Positions 7,801 to 14,735 are shown, numbered from the stretch's first letter. The stretch is 15,894 nt of DNA from Bacteroidota bacterium (GCA_023419095.1 JAEZYN010000070.1:1-15894); one strand, 5' to 3'. Notes: generated by a model not told the origin, from the sequence alone. Program-made: numbers and translations.

Positions 7801-8054
7801 TTACCCTCACCGGAAGGGAAACTTATTATTTTCCCTGATTTTTCATCTGCTGCGAGTTTTTTCGGAGCGTTTTTTAAAGCCAGTTTCAAGCCTTCAATGT
7901 CAAGCTGAAAAAGCCTGGGCGTCTGTATGGAAACTTTATTTCCGATGACTTCAGCGTGCGCCGAACGGGAAGTTTGAGTCCACAAAGAACCGGTTTGGCC
8001 AAAGATCAAACCGGCTACTGCCGCGAATGCGAGCGATAATAGTTTTGTTTTCAT
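4878..8054 (-). CDS. Secreted reprolysin-like zinc metalloprotease with FN3 pair and T9SS sorting domain
   Basis: 1058 aa, exported protease. Residues 1-20 form a signal peptide (LLSLAFAAVAGLIFGQ). Residues about 30-185 look like a propeptide. The catalytic domain (about 195-410) holds HEMGHQFGGNH, with zinc ligands H339, H343 and H349 and catalytic E340, then a Met-turn at M371 (STIMGY), as in metzincins of the M12 type. Cysteines cluster at 305-310 (GCIGCVC). After beta-rich linkers (about 415-640) come two FN3 domains (about 650-735 and 743-830), a GEVED-like domain (about 836-976, beginning YCTASASNTADERIG and ending GQVEDYAL) and a type A T9SS C-terminal domain (about 992-1058, SIYPNP). 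The product should cross the inner membrane by Sec and leave through the type IX system, cut from its tail. It is transcribed alone, with its own terminator. Substrate unknown. Confidence 0.96.
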   Translation of the reverse strand: MKTKLLSLAFAAVAGLIFGQTGSLWTQTSRSAHAEVIGNKVSIQTPRLFQLDIEGLKLALKNAPKKLAADEKSGKIISFPSGEGNLEDFKVSEQSNFEPALAAKYPDIKAYVGQSLSDPSKIIYFSVSPLGLSSMEIHADNSAVFIEPYTTDAQTYVVYKRSDKKDNLSKFECTTIDEVRAQTDLSARPNADDGLLRTFRLALSCTGEYAVYFGGTKAQALAAMNNTMTRVNGVFEKDFSVRMVLIANNDAVIYTNASTDPYSNASSMSQWNNQLQSTLTSVIGEANYDIGHLFGASGGGGNAGCIGCVCVNGSKGKGITSPADNIPAGDNFDIDYVAHEMGHQFGGNHTFTHSNEGTGVQMEPGSGSTIMGYAGITSVDIQPHSDPIFHAVTIQQITNNIKSKTCSVNTPTGNSIPTANAGSDYTVPKSTPYMLTGTSIDANGDALTYIWEQMDNQTTSAAPSATKTTGVNFRSWVPSTSPTRYFPRMQSVLAGSTTTAGQEITVEALSSIARNLNFRFTVRDNRPGGSGNNSDDAVITVNATAGPFIVTSQSSAVTYSGGSSQPITWNVAGTTANNINAANVDILWSTDNGNSWTTLLAGTPNDGSQNVTMPNSATSTGRIMVKGSNHIFFNVNKANITVTAGTSDTQAPTAPTLAASGTTQNSTNLSWSGATDNVGVTGYEIYRGSTLLGNTSATNYTATGLAASTTYTFTVKAMDAAGNISAASNSVSVTTLAPASDTTAPTAPTLSASGTTSSATNLSWSGATDNVGVTGYDVYQNSALIGSTASTSYSVTGLTASTNYSFTVKAKDAAGNISATSNAVSVTTLSNSVTYCTASASNTADERIGNVKFGTINNSSTGTAGYENFTNVSTNVTRGTSYQITITPTWTSTKYKEAYAVYIDYNGNGVFTDSGEKVWTKTASTTTPVTGSFTIPTTAKVGTTRMRVMMQYNTVPSSPCGTFTYGQVEDYALNIVSANRDEDRMVTPTTGLSIYPNPIKGNILNIENAESSDFRIFDMSGKLISSGTVTDQKVNVNRLVKGVYIIQIGKTSKRFIRE
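5565..6107 (-). repeat. Tandem near-duplicate FN3 coding repeats inside the metalloprotease gene
   Basis: Two adjacent FN3-coding units (6107-5850 and 5828-5565) share long identical peptide blocks such as LSWSGATDNVGVTGY, and DAAGNIS followed by a similar end. The DNA is also close: compare 5730-5765 with 6010-6043, which differ at only a few mostly third-codon positions. This suggests a fairly recent internal duplication and makes the stretch prone to recombination or misassembly. Confidence 0.75.
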
Positions 8055-8096
8055 TTAATACAAATAATTTGAATTATTGTTTCCGTTAAGAAAAAT

Positions 8097-8104
8097 CAAA
8101 TGTA
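8097..8104 (-). promoter_or_regulatory. Probable -7 box of the metalloprotease promoter
   Basis: The minus strand reads TACATTTG, a perfect TAnnTTTG match. It would give a start near 8090 and a 5' leader of about 36 nt before the ATG at 8054. No TTG is found at 17-20 bp upstream, so the -33 element is weak or absent. Confidence 0.5.
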
Positions 8105-8194
8105 TATAAAAAAACAAATTACATAATGTGTTTTACTATAAAAAATTTAGAGAAAAGTTTAAATCGATGATTTTATCGAAATTAGCGTTTAAGC

Positions 8195-8223
8195 AAAAAA
8201 AAACACCGATACCGGTGTTTTTT
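8195..8223 (-). terminator. Rho-independent terminator of the acyl-CoA dehydrogenase gene
   Basis: The stem AAACACCG (8201-8208) pairs with CGGTGTTT (8213-8220) and extends into A and T runs on both sides. The minus strand has nine T residues after the hairpin; the plus strand has six, so it could act both ways. It starts 17 bp after the stop codon of the dehydrogenase. Confidence 0.9.
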
Positions 8224-8240
8224 CTATTGTTTATGATTGA

Positions 8241-9383
8241 TTATTGTCGGGAAATCTCGCGGCCAATCACCAATTTTTGAATTTCTGAAGTACCTTCGCC
8301 GATTGTACAAAGTTTCGCATCGCGGTAAAACTTCTCTACCGGGAAATCTTTGGTGTAACCATAACCTCCAAAAATCTGCACCGCATTGTTTGCGATGCGC
8401 ACGCAAGCCTCAGATGCATACAGTTTAGCCATTGCACCTTCTTTAGTCATAGGTTTCTTGGCATTCTTCAGATCTGAAGCCCGCTGAATGAGCAGTTCCG
8501 CAGCATCAATTTCAGTAGCCATATCTGCCAGCATAAAATTTATCGCCTGAAACTGATTGATTGGCTTGCCAAACTGATGTCTTTCCAGAGAATATTTTAA
8601 AGCTGCTTTATAGGCGCCACGCGCGATTCCTAAACTCAATGCCGCGATAGAAATCCGTCCGCCATCAAGAATTTTCATAGCCTGTTTGAATCCTGAACCT
8701 ACTTCACCAAGGCGGTTTGCATCCGGAACGCGGACATTATCGAAAATAAGTTCGGCAGTTTCTGACGCACGCATCCCGAGTTTGTTTTCTTTACGGCCAG
8801 ACGAGAAACCGGCCATGCCTTTTTCGAGTACGAACGCGGTTGAATTATTTTTTGCGTCTTTTTCGCCGGTTCGTGTCATCACCACAGCGATATCGCCTGA
8901 AATTGCGTGGGTAATAAAATTTTTCGCACCGTTGATGATCCAATCATCCCCATCTTTCACGGCAGTAGTGCTCATGCCACCGGAATCTGAACCCGTATTG
9001 TGTTCTGTCAATCCCCACGCACCGATGACTTTTCCTGACGCTAACTGTGGAAGCCATCTGTGACGCTGCTCTTCGCTGCCAAATTCGTAAATATGATTTG
9101 TGCAAAGCGAGTTATGTGCAGCAACTGAAAGACCGATAGAAGGATCTACCTGAGAAATTTCATCTAAGATGGCAACATATTCATGATAACCTAAGCCTGA
9201 ACCTCCGTACTCTTCGGGAATAACGATGCCCATAAAGCCCATTTCACCCAGCTGATGAAACAGTTCCACAGGGAAGTGTTGGCTCTCGTCCCATTCCATA
9301 ATGCTGGGGCGAATGTTCTTTTCTGCAAAATCTTTGGCAGTTTCGGTAATCATTGAAATATTATCCATTGTGTAGCTACTCAT
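8241..9383 (-). CDS. Acyl-CoA dehydrogenase
   Basis: 380 aa, the usual length for this FAD flavoenzyme, which introduces the trans-2,3 double bond into acyl-CoA and passes electrons to electron transfer flavoprotein. The order of parts is an N-terminal helical domain (about 1-115), a middle beta domain with AWGLTEHNTGSDSGG (about 120-136, FAD and substrate contacts) and WIINGAKNFITHA (about 149-161), then a C-terminal helical domain with RHQFGKPINQFQAI and FGGYGYTKDFPVEKFYRDAK. The catalytic base is E363 in the GEGTSEIQ motif, the position used by short- and medium-chain enzymes. Chain length or branched-chain specificity cannot be read reliably. It is a single-gene unit with a promoter 18 bp upstream of the ATG and a terminator after it. 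No beta-oxidation partner is adjacent. Confidence 0.95.
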   Translation of the reverse strand: MSSYTMDNISMITETAKDFAEKNIRPSIMEWDESQHFPVELFHQLGEMGFMGIVIPEEYGGSGLGYHEYVAILDEISQVDPSIGLSVAAHNSLCTNHIYEFGSEEQRHRWLPQLASGKVIGAWGLTEHNTGSDSGGMSTTAVKDGDDWIINGAKNFITHAISGDIAVVMTRTGEKDAKNNSTAFVLEKGMAGFSSGRKENKLGMRASETAELIFDNVRVPDANRLGEVGSGFKQAMKILDGGRISIAALSLGIARGAYKAALKYSLERHQFGKPINQFQAINFMLADMATEIDAAELLIQRASDLKNAKKPMTKEGAMAKLYASEACVRIANNAVQIFGGYGYTKDFPVEKFYRDAKLCTIGEGTSEIQKLVIGREISRQ

Positions 9384-9400
9384 ATTTTATGTTTTGATTT

Positions 9401-9429
9401 CAAAGATAATTAAAATGCAGGAAGCGGAA
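9401..9429 (-). promoter_or_regulatory. Bacteroidota-type promoter of the acyl-CoA dehydrogenase gene
   Basis: The minus strand has a perfect -7 box TATCTTTG (9408-9401) and TTC (9429-9427) 18 bp upstream, one base off TTG. The layout is the same as the promoter at 4796-4824. The start would lie near 9394, about 11 nt before the ATG. Confidence 0.65.
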
Positions 9430-9565
9430 ATACTTTTTTTGTCAAGCCTGAAAACAGTAATTTTAAACAAGAAACCCATTAGCTGTTTCTACCGGAAATA
9501 AAAGTGTCAATGTTTATATTCCAGCAGTCTGTAAATGTTTAATTTAGCCACTCAAATTTTAATAT

Positions 9566-11443
9566 ATGAAGCGAATTTTACTATTAGCTGTTTTGAATTC
9601 TTTTTACGCATTTTCCCAGGCACCCGCAGGTTATTACGATGGCACAGCGTCGCTTTCGGGCTATGCATTAAAAAGTAAACTGCACGAAATTGTCTACGCT
9701 AAAAACATTACCTGGCATTACGGCGACCTGACTGGCTTTTATAATCAGACGGATCTTGACCGCTACTATGACCATGGTGCGGCCAATAACACGATTCTCT
9801 TGGATATTTATTCCGAGATACCGGCCGGTCCCGATGCTTACGAATATACAACCGCCAACATTATCGGGTCTGCCTCAGCAGAAGGATTGGGTTGGAACCG
9901 CGAGCATATGATGCCACAGAGTACTTATAACAGTAATTATCCGATGTACTCCGATCTGTTTTATGTGATACCTACCGATGCACGGATCAATCAGCTGCGG
10001 AGCAATTACCCGTATGGAATCGCCGGAACTACAAATTTTTACACTTTCAGCAACTCTTCAAAAATCAGCCGAAACGGGACACCCAACTCGGGGTATACAG
10101 GCAGGGTTTATGAACCGATAGATGAATTTAAGGGTGATATTGCCCGGAGTCTGCTTTATTTTGCTGTTCGGTATGAAGGTAAATTAAGCTCATTTAATTA
10201 TAGTAACGGAACTTCAGCTGCGAACGACACCAGCCCTTTAGACGGAACCGAGGAAAAAGCTTTTGAAAACTGGTATATTCAAATGTTGCTTCAATGGCAC
10301 GCACAAGATCCGGTTTCGCAAAGAGAAATCGACCGGAACAATGCCGTTTTTGCAATCCAAAAAAACCGGAATCCGTTCATCGATCATCCTGAATGGGTGA
10401 ATTTGATCTGGACACAAACACCCAGTACGGTTGCGCCACAGGCTCCACAGAATTTGTCGGCATCCGGTACAAGCGCTTATTTTGTGAATTTAAACTGGTC
10501 TGCGTCGCCATCCGCCGGTGTGTTGCAATACCGTGTTTTTCAAAACGGAGTTTTAGTGGCCACTACTAAAAATACGGATATTTCGATTGATCATTTGCAG
10601 CCCGGCACAGCCTATAATTTCACGATTCGGGCGTACAATGACGGTTATCTTGAATCTGAAGACAGCAATTTAATTACAGTTAATACACTGGCATCGGATA
10701 TTTATTCGAAAGATCTGATGATCACCAAATATCTGGAAGGCAGCGGACAAAACGCAGCTATCGAAATTACAAACCGGACTGGACATACAGTAGATCTTAA
10801 TAAATATCGTCTAAGCATTCAGTTTTATAATAGTGCAAACGATAACTATTATTTTCCTGCGCCGTACGAGCTGGAAGGCCTCGTACAGCACAACGAAACT
10901 TTCGTTGTACTGAATCCCTACTCAAATTTTTCGTGTATAACCAATGATGAAGCCCGCTTTGTTTCTGCGGCGCCACAAATGTCTTTTTCCGGCAGTCAGT
11001 ATCTGGAACTTCGGTACATGAGCACGACGGTGGACGCGATAGGTGTACGTGGGATTGATAATTATTCAACATTAGCCAATAAGTCACTGTACCGTCTGAA
11101 TGCTGTTACAGAGCCGAGTTCAACATTTGCGCTCTCTGAATGGCAAAACTATCCGGAAGATTATTGTGAAAATCTTGGAACTTTGGCAGTTTCCGGTTCG
11201 TCAGCAAATCCCAAAAATAATATCAGTATTTATCCCAATCCTGTTGCAGGAAATAATGTCTTTGTTGCAGGAAATTCGCTGGAAAAAATAAGTAAGCTTT
11301 TAATTTTTGATGCCGGCGGAAAACTGGTTCGCACCATAAAACAGCCGTTTAAAAATGGAAAAACAATTGATGTCAGCGGTTTGGGAACCGGCGTTTATAC
11401 ATTAAAACTCGATCAGCAGACTTTAAAAATAATTAAAAAATAA
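9566..11443 (+). CDS. Secreted endonuclease I-family nuclease with FN3, lamin-tail-like and T9SS domains
   Basis: 625 aa. Residues 1-18 form a signal peptide (LLLAVLNSFYAFSQ). The nuclease domain (about 28-285) belongs to the endonuclease I / NucM type of beta-beta-alpha-metal enzymes. Its core WNREHMMPQS places E113 and H114 (likely general base) at the active site, followed by DLFYVIPTDARINQLRSNYPYG with N142 or N147 as the likely second metal ligand. An FN3 domain (about 290-375) follows, then a lamin-tail-like domain (about 380-520, MITKYLEGSGQNAAIEI) and a type A T9SS tail (about 553-625, SIYPNPV). It should degrade extracellular DNA or RNA, for phosphate and nucleotide scavenging or biofilm turnover. 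It is divergent from the acyl-CoA dehydrogenase. Upstream only a weak TAATTTAG (9540-9547) resembles a -7 box, so its promoter is unresolved. Confidence 0.95.
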   Translation: MKRILLLAVLNSFYAFSQAPAGYYDGTASLSGYALKSKLHEIVYAKNITWHYGDLTGFYNQTDLDRYYDHGAANNTILLDIYSEIPAGPDAYEYTTANIIGSASAEGLGWNREHMMPQSTYNSNYPMYSDLFYVIPTDARINQLRSNYPYGIAGTTNFYTFSNSSKISRNGTPNSGYTGRVYEPIDEFKGDIARSLLYFAVRYEGKLSSFNYSNGTSAANDTSPLDGTEEKAFENWYIQMLLQWHAQDPVSQREIDRNNAVFAIQKNRNPFIDHPEWVNLIWTQTPSTVAPQAPQNLSASGTSAYFVNLNWSASPSAGVLQYRVFQNGVLVATTKNTDISIDHLQPGTAYNFTIRAYNDGYLESEDSNLITVNTLASDIYSKDLMITKYLEGSGQNAAIEITNRTGHTVDLNKYRLSIQFYNSANDNYYFPAPYELEGLVQHNETFVVLNPYSNFSCITNDEARFVSAAPQMSFSGSQYLELRYMSTTVDAIGVRGIDNYSTLANKSLYRLNAVTEPSSTFALSEWQNYPEDYCENLGTLAVSGSSANPKNNISIYPNPVAGNNVFVAGNSLEKISKLLIFDAGGKLVRTIKQPFKNGKTIDVSGLGTGVYTLKLDQQTLKIIKK

Positions 11444-11470
11444 TTAAAGTTTCGAAGTACAATGCCGTTG

Positions 11471-12865
11471 CTAGTCATTGCGTACGTACAGCCGCATGCG
11501 GGTTTCGTATTCAGGTTTTAGTTTCAGGTATTTCCAGATCTTTCTGTCATCCGGATTTGTAATTCTGTAATATATTATTTTATCCGCAGAATATTTAAAG
11601 TAAGGATGGTTTTTCAGCCATTCTTCCGGTGCGTCCGCCAGCTTATACTTTGCGACTTTGGAAACATCCAGCGGCGCGATATAAATGAGGCGTTGCGCCA
11701 GAATTCTGTCGATATCATAAGTGTCAACTATCTGCTCTTTGGTGACAAATCCGCCCAGCTTCTTGCGATAACTTAGCATCATAGCCGCGCTTTTATCATC
11801 AAAGCCGAATTCCTGCAACTGCCGGAATGTAATTTCATTTAGGTCTACTTTTGAAAAATCAGTCTTCGCTTCGGCTGACACCTCATTTGTATATGGTCTG
11901 GAAGCAAAGGATGCTTTGGGCAGATTGGTAGAGGTATTCGTTTCGGCGAGAACGATGAATGGCTTTAATTCCTCAAATTTTCCCGGTGAAATAACGAAGC
12001 AGTTTTGTATGTCATCTAATGATTTAAAGCTTCCACGCAGCTTGCGGTCACGATAATTTATAATGACCTGCGCCTGTTTTTCTGAAAAACCTAAAGATTT
12101 CCAACCTTCCAAATCAGTTGAATTTGGGTCAAACTTGTGGTAAGTAATCTGCGGTTTCTGCTTTGTTGGCTTAAAATTTTCCTGTGCCAACACCTCATGT
12201 GGAAGATTGTCGGGTAGCAGCAGATACGGCTCCATCTGCCGGTACTTTTCATCGCTGATCATGAAACAGGCCTTGAATTTTTCCTTACTGATGAAGCTGC
12301 CGCCGAGGTAATTTTTGTATTTTAAAATCGAATTGGCCTGTTTTTCTGAGAATCCCATTTGTACAAAATCATCCGCGCTGAGATGATCAGGATTGAATTT
12401 TCCTTTTATACGAAGCTGATGATGAGAACTGTTTTTAGACTTAAAGTTTCTGTAGTTCGCAGTGTAATTATTGAATATTTTATAACCTTGAGTTGAACTT
12501 TCCGGCAACAGAATGTAAGGTTCCAGCTGCGCAAATTTTTCAGGCGAGATGGCGTAACATTTCTTGAGTTGAGCTTTAGAATTAAAAGTGCCGCCAACCA
12601 CCTGCTTGTATTTCAGAATCGTCGCAACCTGTCTTTCACTGAAGCCAAGATTTTGCCATTGGTCGGCATTGAGGTCATTGGGATCAAAATCCTGAAGTGG
12701 TGGCTGTTCGGCCGAAATATATTCCAGTCTGCTTTCCGCTGGCTTAGGCTCTTTATTCGGCTTTTGCGAATTAAAATAATATAAACCGGATAGAAGTATG
12801 GCACCGGATGTAGCGAAGCCAAGAAAATAATTTTTTGCTGCTGAAAACTGAATGTGCGAGCGCAT
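11471..12865 (-). CDS. Membrane-anchored protein with repeated ComEA-like helix-hairpin-helix units
   Basis: 464 aa with one N-terminal membrane helix (about 13-31) and an outward-facing remainder. It carries repeated units of roughly 60 aa with a pattern like FDPN..L....W..LGFSEKQA..I..Y....GG.F.S...L..C..IS...F..L.P. Unit positions are about 60-120, 157-218, 245-306 and 337-399, with a fifth degenerate unit at about 408-462 (HPYFKYSADKIIYYR, KIWKYLKL). Each unit resembles the paired HhH of the competence protein ComEA, which binds double-stranded DNA without sequence preference. ComEA normally has one such unit. A surface or periplasmic DNA-binding role is inferred, but the HhH hairpin glycines (GFSEKQA) match better than any direct evidence for uptake. 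It converges with the nuclease gene, 27 bp away, with no clear terminator between. Confidence 0.88.
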   Translation of the reverse strand: MRSHIQFSAAKNYFLGFATSGAILLSGLYYFNSQKPNKEPKPAESRLEYISAEQPPLQDFDPNDLNADQWQNLGFSERQVATILKYKQVVGGTFNSKAQLKKCYAISPEKFAQLEPYILLPESSTQGYKIFNNYTANYRNFKSKNSSHHQLRIKGKFNPDHLSADDFVQMGFSEKQANSILKYKNYLGGSFISKEKFKACFMISDEKYRQMEPYLLLPDNLPHEVLAQENFKPTKQKPQITYHKFDPNSTDLEGWKSLGFSEKQAQVIINYRDRKLRGSFKSLDDIQNCFVISPGKFEELKPFIVLAETNTSTNLPKASFASRPYTNEVSAEAKTDFSKVDLNEITFRQLQEFGFDDKSAAMMLSYRKKLGGFVTKEQIVDTYDIDRILAQRLIYIAPLDVSKVAKYKLADAPEEWLKNHPYFKYSADKIIYYRITNPDDRKIWKYLKLKPEYETRMRLYVRND

Positions 12866-12878
12866 GGCGATTTTTCTT

Positions 12879-12906
12879 TAAAGTTATCGCTTATGACTGA
12901 CAGTCA
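12879..12906 (-). promoter_or_regulatory. Candidate promoter with overlapping operator-like palindrome before the HhH gene
   Basis: The minus strand has TAACTTTA (12886-12879), one base off the -7 box. The perfect 13-bp palindrome TGACTGACAGTCA (12894-12906) lies 7 bp upstream of it, inside the expected -33 to -7 spacer. This is the position used by spacer-binding regulators such as the MerR type, and a MerR-family gene lies just upstream. The link is inference. Confidence 0.45.
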
Positions 12907-12952
12907 GACGTTTAAATCACGCACAACAGTTGGTGAATTGACCCTTTAACAA

Positions 12953-13291
12953 CTAAGGTTTTTCAACTAAAGAATCTTTAAGTTTTACGAGTTCCGCCTT
13001 TACGAATTCGAGCCGGCTGATGATGGAAACAGTTTCCGAAATTTTACTGTTGGTCGCCAGCGCGATTCTGGCGCCGTCAAGCGTGTAACCTTTCTCTTTC
13101 ACAAGATGATAAATGATCTGAAGGTTTTTGATGTCTTCAGGTGTGAAATAGCGGTTGCCTTTCTTGTTTTTTTTAGGCTTGATGATGGGGAATTCCTGTT
13201 CCCAATAACGTATCAGCGACGCGTTTACGTTAAAAGCCTTGGCTACTTCGCCGATCGGATAATAGAGTTTGTCGGGCAGATTAAGTTTCAT
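12953..13291 (-). CDS. MerR-family transcriptional regulator
   Basis: 112 aa from ATG at 13291-13289. A TTG four codons upstream (13303) could extend it to 116 aa, but the ATG gives the usual KLNLPDKLYYPIGEVAKAF N-terminus. The winged HTH is clear: YPIGEVAKAFNVNASLIRYWEQEF, then the wing KKNKKGNRYFTPEDIKNLQ, and KEKGYTLDGARIAL. The short C-terminus (about 80-112) is a likely dimerisation helix. There is no cysteine-rich or large effector domain, so it is not a metal or drug sensor of known type. Short MerR proteins of this kind are found across Bacteroidota. It sits between a helicase and the HhH-repeat gene, all on one strand. Target genes are unknown. Confidence 0.93.
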   Translation of the reverse strand: MKLNLPDKLYYPIGEVAKAFNVNASLIRYWEQEFPIIKPKKNKKGNRYFTPEDIKNLQIIYHLVKEKGYTLDGARIALATNSKISETVSIISRLEFVKAELVKLKDSLVEKP

Positions 13292-13314
13292 CTCAGTGTG
13301 CAAAAAATGATTTT

Positions 13315-13322
13315 TAAAGATA
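13315..13322 (-). promoter_or_regulatory. Possible -7 box of the MerR-family gene
   Basis: The minus strand reads TATCTTTA, one base off TAnnTTTG, in the 44-bp gap after the helicase. The inferred start near 13308 leaves about 17 nt before the ATG at 13291 and only about 5 nt before the TTG at 13303, which supports the ATG. No -33 match is visible. Confidence 0.35.
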
Positions 13323-13335
13323 GCGATTAAATAAT

Positions 13336-14643
13336 CTAATACGCGATTTCGACTTTTACTTTTTTGCCTTTAAGTTTTTCGGTGCTTAGTTTCTGCAAAA
13401 CTGTTTTCACTTTTTTGCGGTCTACCGCTACGTAAGAACTAGTGTCTTTCACCTCGATCAGGCCGATTTCGTCTTTTGTGAGTCCGCCTTTTTTAATTAG
13501 ATAGCCTACAATGTCGACTTTATTGACCTTGTCTTTTTTGCCGCCACTTATATAAATAGTTTGAAAAGGTGTTTTTGCGGGAACCTGGCGGAATTCCGTC
13601 ACGGTCTCTTCGGGCGTGCTGCTTTGAATGAATGGGAAATTTTCATCTTCTGTCATTATTAAATAAGCAAAACCTCTCGCATTCATCCGTGCTGCACGGC
13701 CGTTTCGGTGGATAAACGCATCTTCTTTGGCCGGCAACTGATAGTGAACAATCGACTCCACTTCGGGCACGTCGAGGCCGCGTGATGCAAGATCCGTGGT
13801 GATGAGTATCCGTGCAGAATCATTCCGGAATTTCAGCAGTGCGCGCTCTCTTTCATCCTGTTCCAGGCCGCCGTGAAAGATTTCACGGTCAATCCCTTTT
13901 TCGCGCAGAAGTTCAGAAATACGGTCTACAGCATCGCGGTGGTTGCAGAAAATCAGCGTCCTCTTGTTGCCGATTTTGCAGATAAGATGAAAGAGCGTGT
14001 CTAATTTCTCTTCTGAAGTCGTCATCACTTTGCGCAATTGGATATCAGGTTTCGTTTCCTGAAGTTTTAAAAAGCTGACTGTTTTTTCGTTCTTTAACCC
14101 AACAAAATCCGGAATTTTGTCCATCGCGGTTGCGGAAGTGAGGATGCGCTGCGATAAATTTTGCAGCGATGCAATGATGTAGTTCATATCCTCTTCAAAA
14201 CCGAGTTCAAGCGCTTTGTCAAATTCATCAAGCACTAAAGTTTTGATTGTGCCCGGATCAAAATTTTCATTTCGGAGATGGTACGCGACCCTGCCCGGAG
14301 TTCCAACAAGCAATGCCGGAGCCCGCGACAGACTGTTAAGTTCAATTTTTTTGTCGTGCCCGCCGTAGCAGATGGTGACTTTAAAATCTGTTCCCATCGA
14401 TTTGAAAACCTGCTCGATCTGCAATGCAAGTTCACGCGCCGGAACCAAAACGATCGCCTGTATACCCGCTGCGTCTTTTTTTAAACCGCGAAGAACGGGG
14501 AAAAGAAATGCAAGTGTCTTACCTGAGCCTGTGGGTGACAGCAATACGATATCTGTTTCATTTTCAGAGGCTGCGTATGCAGATTTCTGCATCTGGTTCA
14601 TATCCTGAATCTGCAGTCTTTTGTAAATAGGTTCTAATTCCAT
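13336..14643 (-). CDS. DEAD-box RNA helicase, DbpA-like
   Basis: 435 aa from ATG at 14643-14641. Motifs in order: a Q-motif region (MNQMQKSAY), motif I SPTGSGKT (36-43), Ia PARELALQ (68-75), TPGR (115-118), motif II DEFD (139-142) instead of DEAD, motif III SAT (170-172), motif V TTDLASRGLD (282-291), and motif VI HRNGRAAR (312-319) instead of HRxGRTGR. Residues about 360-435 look like the DbpA RNA-binding domain, which in E. coli and Bacillus homologues targets 23S rRNA hairpin 92 during large-subunit assembly. An in-frame ATG at 14715 would add 24 aa, but that part (HLDSDKKKRSITYL) is not helicase-like, crosses a -7 box and overlaps the rpsA -33 element, so I prefer the shorter form. It is divergent from rpsA. 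A role in rRNA processing is inferred from the domains. Confidence 0.95.
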   Translation of the reverse strand: MELEPIYKRLQIQDMNQMQKSAYAASENETDIVLLSPTGSGKTLAFLFPVLRGLKKDAAGIQAIVLVPARELALQIEQVFKSMGTDFKVTICYGGHDKKIELNSLSRAPALLVGTPGRVAYHLRNENFDPGTIKTLVLDEFDKALELGFEEDMNYIIASLQNLSQRILTSATAMDKIPDFVGLKNEKTVSFLKLQETKPDIQLRKVMTTSEEKLDTLFHLICKIGNKRTLIFCNHRDAVDRISELLREKGIDREIFHGGLEQDERERALLKFRNDSARILITTDLASRGLDVPEVESIVHYQLPAKEDAFIHRNGRAARMNARGFAYLIMTEDENFPFIQSSTPEETVTEFRQVPAKTPFQTIYISGGKKDKVNKVDIVGYLIKKGGLTKDEIGLIEVKDTSSYVAVDRKKVKTVLQKLSTEKLKGKKVKVEIAY

Positions 14644-14647
14644 TCTG

Positions 14648-14655
14648 CAAAGGTA
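14648..14655 (-). promoter_or_regulatory. -7 box directly before the helicase start codon
   Basis: The minus strand reads TACCTTTG, a perfect -7 box, ending 4 bp before the ATG at 14643. Transcription from it would begin at or next to the start codon, giving an mRNA with almost no leader. No TTG is found 17-20 bp upstream. Confidence 0.5.
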
Positions 14656-14704
14656 CGTGATAGATCGCTTTTTTTTATCTGAATCTAAATGTCGCACTAT
14701 CATG

Positions 14705-14733
14705 TTGTAATTCAATTATTTTGCGTACTTTTG
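14705..14733 (+). promoter_or_regulatory. Bacteroidota-type promoter of rpsA
   Basis: TTG (14705-14707), an 18-bp spacer and TACTTTTG (14726-14733) match the TTG-N17-20-TAnnTTTG consensus in full. Transcription would start near 14740, leaving a leader of about 110 nt before the rpsA ATG. Confidence 0.8.
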
Positions 14734-14735
14734 CA

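Noticed and set aside
8686..9063. 125-codon plus-strand open frame opposite the acyl-CoA dehydrogenase
   Set aside because: It is antisense to a conserved catalytic gene, with no promoter-like box and no family resemblance.
9470..9490. AGAAAC/GTTTCT inverted repeat between the divergent dehydrogenase and nuclease genes
   Set aside because: Six-bp arms with a 9-nt loop in AT-rich DNA are expected by chance, and there is no T-run or promoter alignment to give it a role.
11444..11470. Bidirectional terminator between the convergent nuclease and HhH genes
   Set aside because: Only an imperfect pairing of GTACAATG with CATTGCGTAC is present, with no T-tract on either strand.
13292..13303. Upstream TTG start for the MerR-family gene
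   Set aside because: The ATG at 13291 gives the normal family N-terminus, and the inferred transcript start leaves almost no leader for the TTG.
14644..14715. 24-residue N-terminal extension of the helicase from an ATG at 14715
   Set aside because: It crosses a perfect -7 box, overlaps the rpsA -33 element on the other strand, and its sequence does not look like helicase.
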